NCBI GenBank assembly: GCA_012517965.1
Contig: JAAYTZ010000018.1
Coordinates: 62,001-126,000 of the forward strand
DNA length: 64,000 nucleotides
Reading direction: 5' to 3'
Source: Propionibacterium sp.
Lineage (GTDB): Bacteria > Actinomycetota > Actinomycetes > Propionibacteriales > Propionibacteriaceae
Under the pieces are notes generated by a model. The model saw only the letters and a program-made list of their open reading frames with translations. It was not told the origin of the DNA and made no database searches. Positions within the stretch are counted from its first letter, which is position 1. Each line of letters starts with the position of its first letter. Of the stretch, positions 62,268 through 64,000 are shown piece by piece. A program made the translations under genes and the position numbers.

Positions 62268-64000
62268 TCAGTGGATGGCGGCTGCTTCCTCGGTGAGGAT
62301 CTGCCCGAGCGCGGAGCGCATCACGAGCCCGCGGATGATGCCGTACCACCGGGCCCGCACGGTGTCGACGGGCTCCAGCCACTGGGTGGGCACCTCGGGC
62401 AGGGGGCGGTCGATCAGTTCCAGGGCGAACTCGGTGAAGATCCAGGCCGACGGCCTCGCGAACTGCTTGCCCTGGGCGGCCCGCCAGGCGCGGTCGGCGT
62501 CCGCGGTGGCCCCGGTGATGAGCGCGCGCAACGCCAGCAGTCGGGCGATGCTGGCCCGCGGGAACTCCGACTGGACGCGCCCGATGCGTTCGAGTTCCGC
62601 GAGGCAGCGCCCGAAGGCGTCCTCGTCGTGCAGCACGGCGTAGGCGCGGATGATCCAGGCGTCCGCTTCCCGCGGCGGCGCCCCGAGGACGACGGCCCGT
62701 TCGGCCATCTCGTCGACGACGCTGCGCGGGACGGGGCGGAAGCGGGCCTCGACGGTCCACGCGGTGGTCTCCACCTCGAAACCGAAGCGGCGCGACTTCT
62801 CGTCAGCTGCCCGTTGAAGCTCTGACGTGAGGCGATCGATGTCCAGCCCGTGCAGCGACAGCACCTGCGGACGCAGCGCGGGCGCGATCCCGTGCTCCTC
62901 CCGATAGGCCACGGCGTCGGCGAAGCGGCGCAACTGCGAGAGAGTCAGCGAGTACTGGTGCCGGTAAAGGCGCGTCCGCTCCGGATCGCGCCGCAGCAGT
63001 TCCTCGAACACCGCCAGCGACTCCTCACGCCGGTGGTGCGCGCGCAGCCGGTAGGCGAGCCAGCGGCCACCGGACGCCGCAACGCCGGTGGGTCCGTCGA
63101 AGATCGCCCGGAGAGTGGCTTCAGCCCGGGGATCCTTGGGGGCGTCCAACGCCCGAATCAACTGGACGAGCGCGACGGCGTCCGTGGCCGCCGGCCCGTC
63201 GGGCACCTGCGGCAGTGCGCCGGCGAGGCCCCGCATGGTCGGGGCGTACTTGACGGCGTCGGGGAGCCAGTCGGCGTGCACGCCATGCGCCACCGCGATC
63301 GCGATGCCCAGCACGATGGCCTCGCCGATGGCGACGTCGTCGTCGGCCGCCCACGCCTCCTCGTGGCGGCGCTTGGCCTCGACGAGCCCGCGTTCGGCGG
63401 CGGCCCGCCAGTCGGCGTCGCTCCAGCCGGCCAGGACGAGGGAACCCGCCCGGCGCACCAGGCACCTGATCTCGTCGTGCACCTTGTACGGGTAGCGCCG
63501 CGAGTGGTGGGGCTCGACGAGCGTGCGGCGCACGCATTGCTCGACCGCACCCTCGCTGATGCCGCCGACGGCCGCCACCAGCGCGGTGTCGAAGTACGGA
63601 AGCAGACAGGCGGCCTGGAAGGCGCGGGCCTGCTCGTCGGTCAGCCCGGCCAGCAGCCGGCGCACCAGGTCGGGGAGGTTGGAGCCGATGTCGTCGGCGG
63701 TGATCGCGGCGGCCCCGTTCTCGGTGAGGTTGTCGGCGACGCGACAAACGGCGTCCACGTGCAGCGGAAAGCCGTCGGTGCGGTCGGCGGCGACGGCGAG
63801 CTCGGCGTCCGTGATCGGCCAGCCGCCGGAGCGGCGCCGCCGCCCGATGAGGGCGTCCCGGTCGACCTCGGACAGCCGGCCGAGCAGATGCTGGCGCGGC
63901 TCCTCGGTGCGGCCGTCCACGAGGCTGGGCCACCACCGCGGGCCCCGTTTGGGGCTGTCGCTGACCTGGTGCCACGTGAGCTTCTCGCGTCCGGTGACAA
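62268..64000 (-). CDS. STAND-type NTPase/helical-repeat protein (partial, N terminus outside window)
   Basis: The frame is open from the right edge to the stop at 62268, at least 577 residues. The ORF track's start at 63920 is only an internal GTG: the frame continues upstream with sensible sequence (VTGREKLTWHQVSDS). The visible part has EVDRDALIG, then TDGFPLHVDAV, matching the GxP motif of STAND ATPases, a winged-helix-like LTDEQARAFQAACLLPYFD, and a C-terminal array of TPR-like helices (AVFEELLRRDPERTRLYRHQYSL). STAND proteins are sensors in bacterial immunity and cell death. The nucleotide-binding P-loop should lie beyond 64000. Its 3' end abuts the HipA remnant. Confidence 0.65.
   Translation of the reverse strand, partial: VTGREKLTWHQVSDSPKRGPRWWPSLVDGRTEEPRQHLLGRLSEVDRDALIGRRRRSGGWPITDAELAVAADRTDGFPLHVDAVCRVADNLTENGAAAITADDIGSNLPDLVRRLLAGLTDEQARAFQAACLLPYFDTALVAAVGGISEGAVEQCVRRTLVEPHHSRRYPYKVHDEIRCLVRRAGSLVLAGWSDADWRAAAERGLVEAKRRHEEAWAADDDVAIGEAIVLGIAIAVAHGVHADWLPDAVKYAPTMRGLAGALPQVPDGPAATDAVALVQLIRALDAPKDPRAEATLRAIFDGPTGVAASGGRWLAYRLRAHHRREESLAVFEELLRRDPERTRLYRHQYSLTLSQLRRFADAVAYREEHGIAPALRPQVLSLHGLDIDRLTSELQRAADEKSRRFGFEVETTAWTVEARFRPVPRSVVDEMAERAVVLGAPPREADAWIIRAYAVLHDEDAFGRCLAELERIGRVQSEFPRASIARLLALRALITGATADADRAWRAAQGKQFARPSAWIFTEFALELIDRPLPEVPTQWLEPVDTVRARWYGIIRGLVMRSALGQILTEEAAAIH

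Noticed and set aside
62268-63920. Track ORF start at 63920 as the true start of the STAND-like gene
   Set aside because: The frame stays open with plausible coding sequence to the window edge and the visible part lacks the NTPase P-loop expected at the N terminus.

Overview
The window is about 72% G+C by eye, gene-dense, and uses GTG starts and 4-base ATGA/GTGA overlaps heavily. Its housekeeping content points to an actinobacterium: alaS-rarA, hisS next to an MBL hydrolase, a DUF349 protein and a bifunctional Rel, yajC-secDF, and a ruvCAB operon with an actinobacterial-type LexA box. The order Propionibacteriales is plausible, but that is inference. I saw no IS element, prophage, rRNA or CRISPR array.

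Layout. (1) 1-20.6 kb, mostly minus strand: alaS (partial), rarA, a PadR regulator, an isoaspartyl methyltransferase-like gene, aspS, a P-loop kinase-like gene, a secreted SGNH esterase, hisS, an MBL hydrolase, DUF349, rel, apt, secF-secD-yajC, ruvB-ruvA-ruvC and yebC. (2) 20.6-27 kb: histidine genes hisD-hisC-hisB-hisH and hisA. Between hisA and hisH sits a solitary AbiEi/DUF559-like gene flanked on both sides by copies of a palindromic intergenic repeat; a third copy lies at 2.3 kb. (3) 27-42.3 kb: DUF554, a ybaK-type deacylase, a CYTH-CHAD protein, a membrane protein, dnaE, hsp20, arginase, gltB-gltD and mntP. (4) 42.3-43.8 kb: four tRNA genes (Val-GAC, Cys-GCA, Gly-GCC on minus; Val-CAC on plus), a 48-aa zinc-ribbon protein and a small membrane-anchored protein.

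(5) 43.8-64 kb is an accessory island and the most interesting part. Its left part has three near-identical ECF-like promoter motifs (CCTGAC-N16-CGTC), a helical-domain protein, an RNase HI-domain protein, a lipoprotein remnant, a vWA protein broken by a one-base frameshift in a C7 tract, and a TM/coiled-coil protein. Its centre is a tightly coupled run on the plus strand: sigma-70-like regulator, acidic protein, caspase-like protease, and a membrane/Rossmann/RyR protein that is also frameshifted. This is followed by a second overlapping run: coiled-coil MSGPKG protein, double AAA+ ATPase (dead first domain, ClpB-type second domain), radical-SAM activase-like protein, zinc-ribbon-FHA protein, Ser/Thr kinase with TM tail, and PP2C phosphatase. 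The right edge holds a 5'-truncated HipA kinase abutting a STAND-type NTPase that runs off the window.

How the parts may work together (inference): the kinase, FHA protein and phosphatase form a phospho-threonine switch. The kinase carries tandem PDATRYEG repeats that could be the phosphorylated docking sites. The AAA+ and radical-SAM proteins look like the executing or remodelling parts. The caspase/RyR/sigma run looks like a stress or anti-phage conflict module.

Across the whole window, including the island, the heptamer GGACGCC/GGCGTCC is strongly over-represented and forms the arms of two terminator hairpins, which recalls DNA-uptake sequences in other bacteria.
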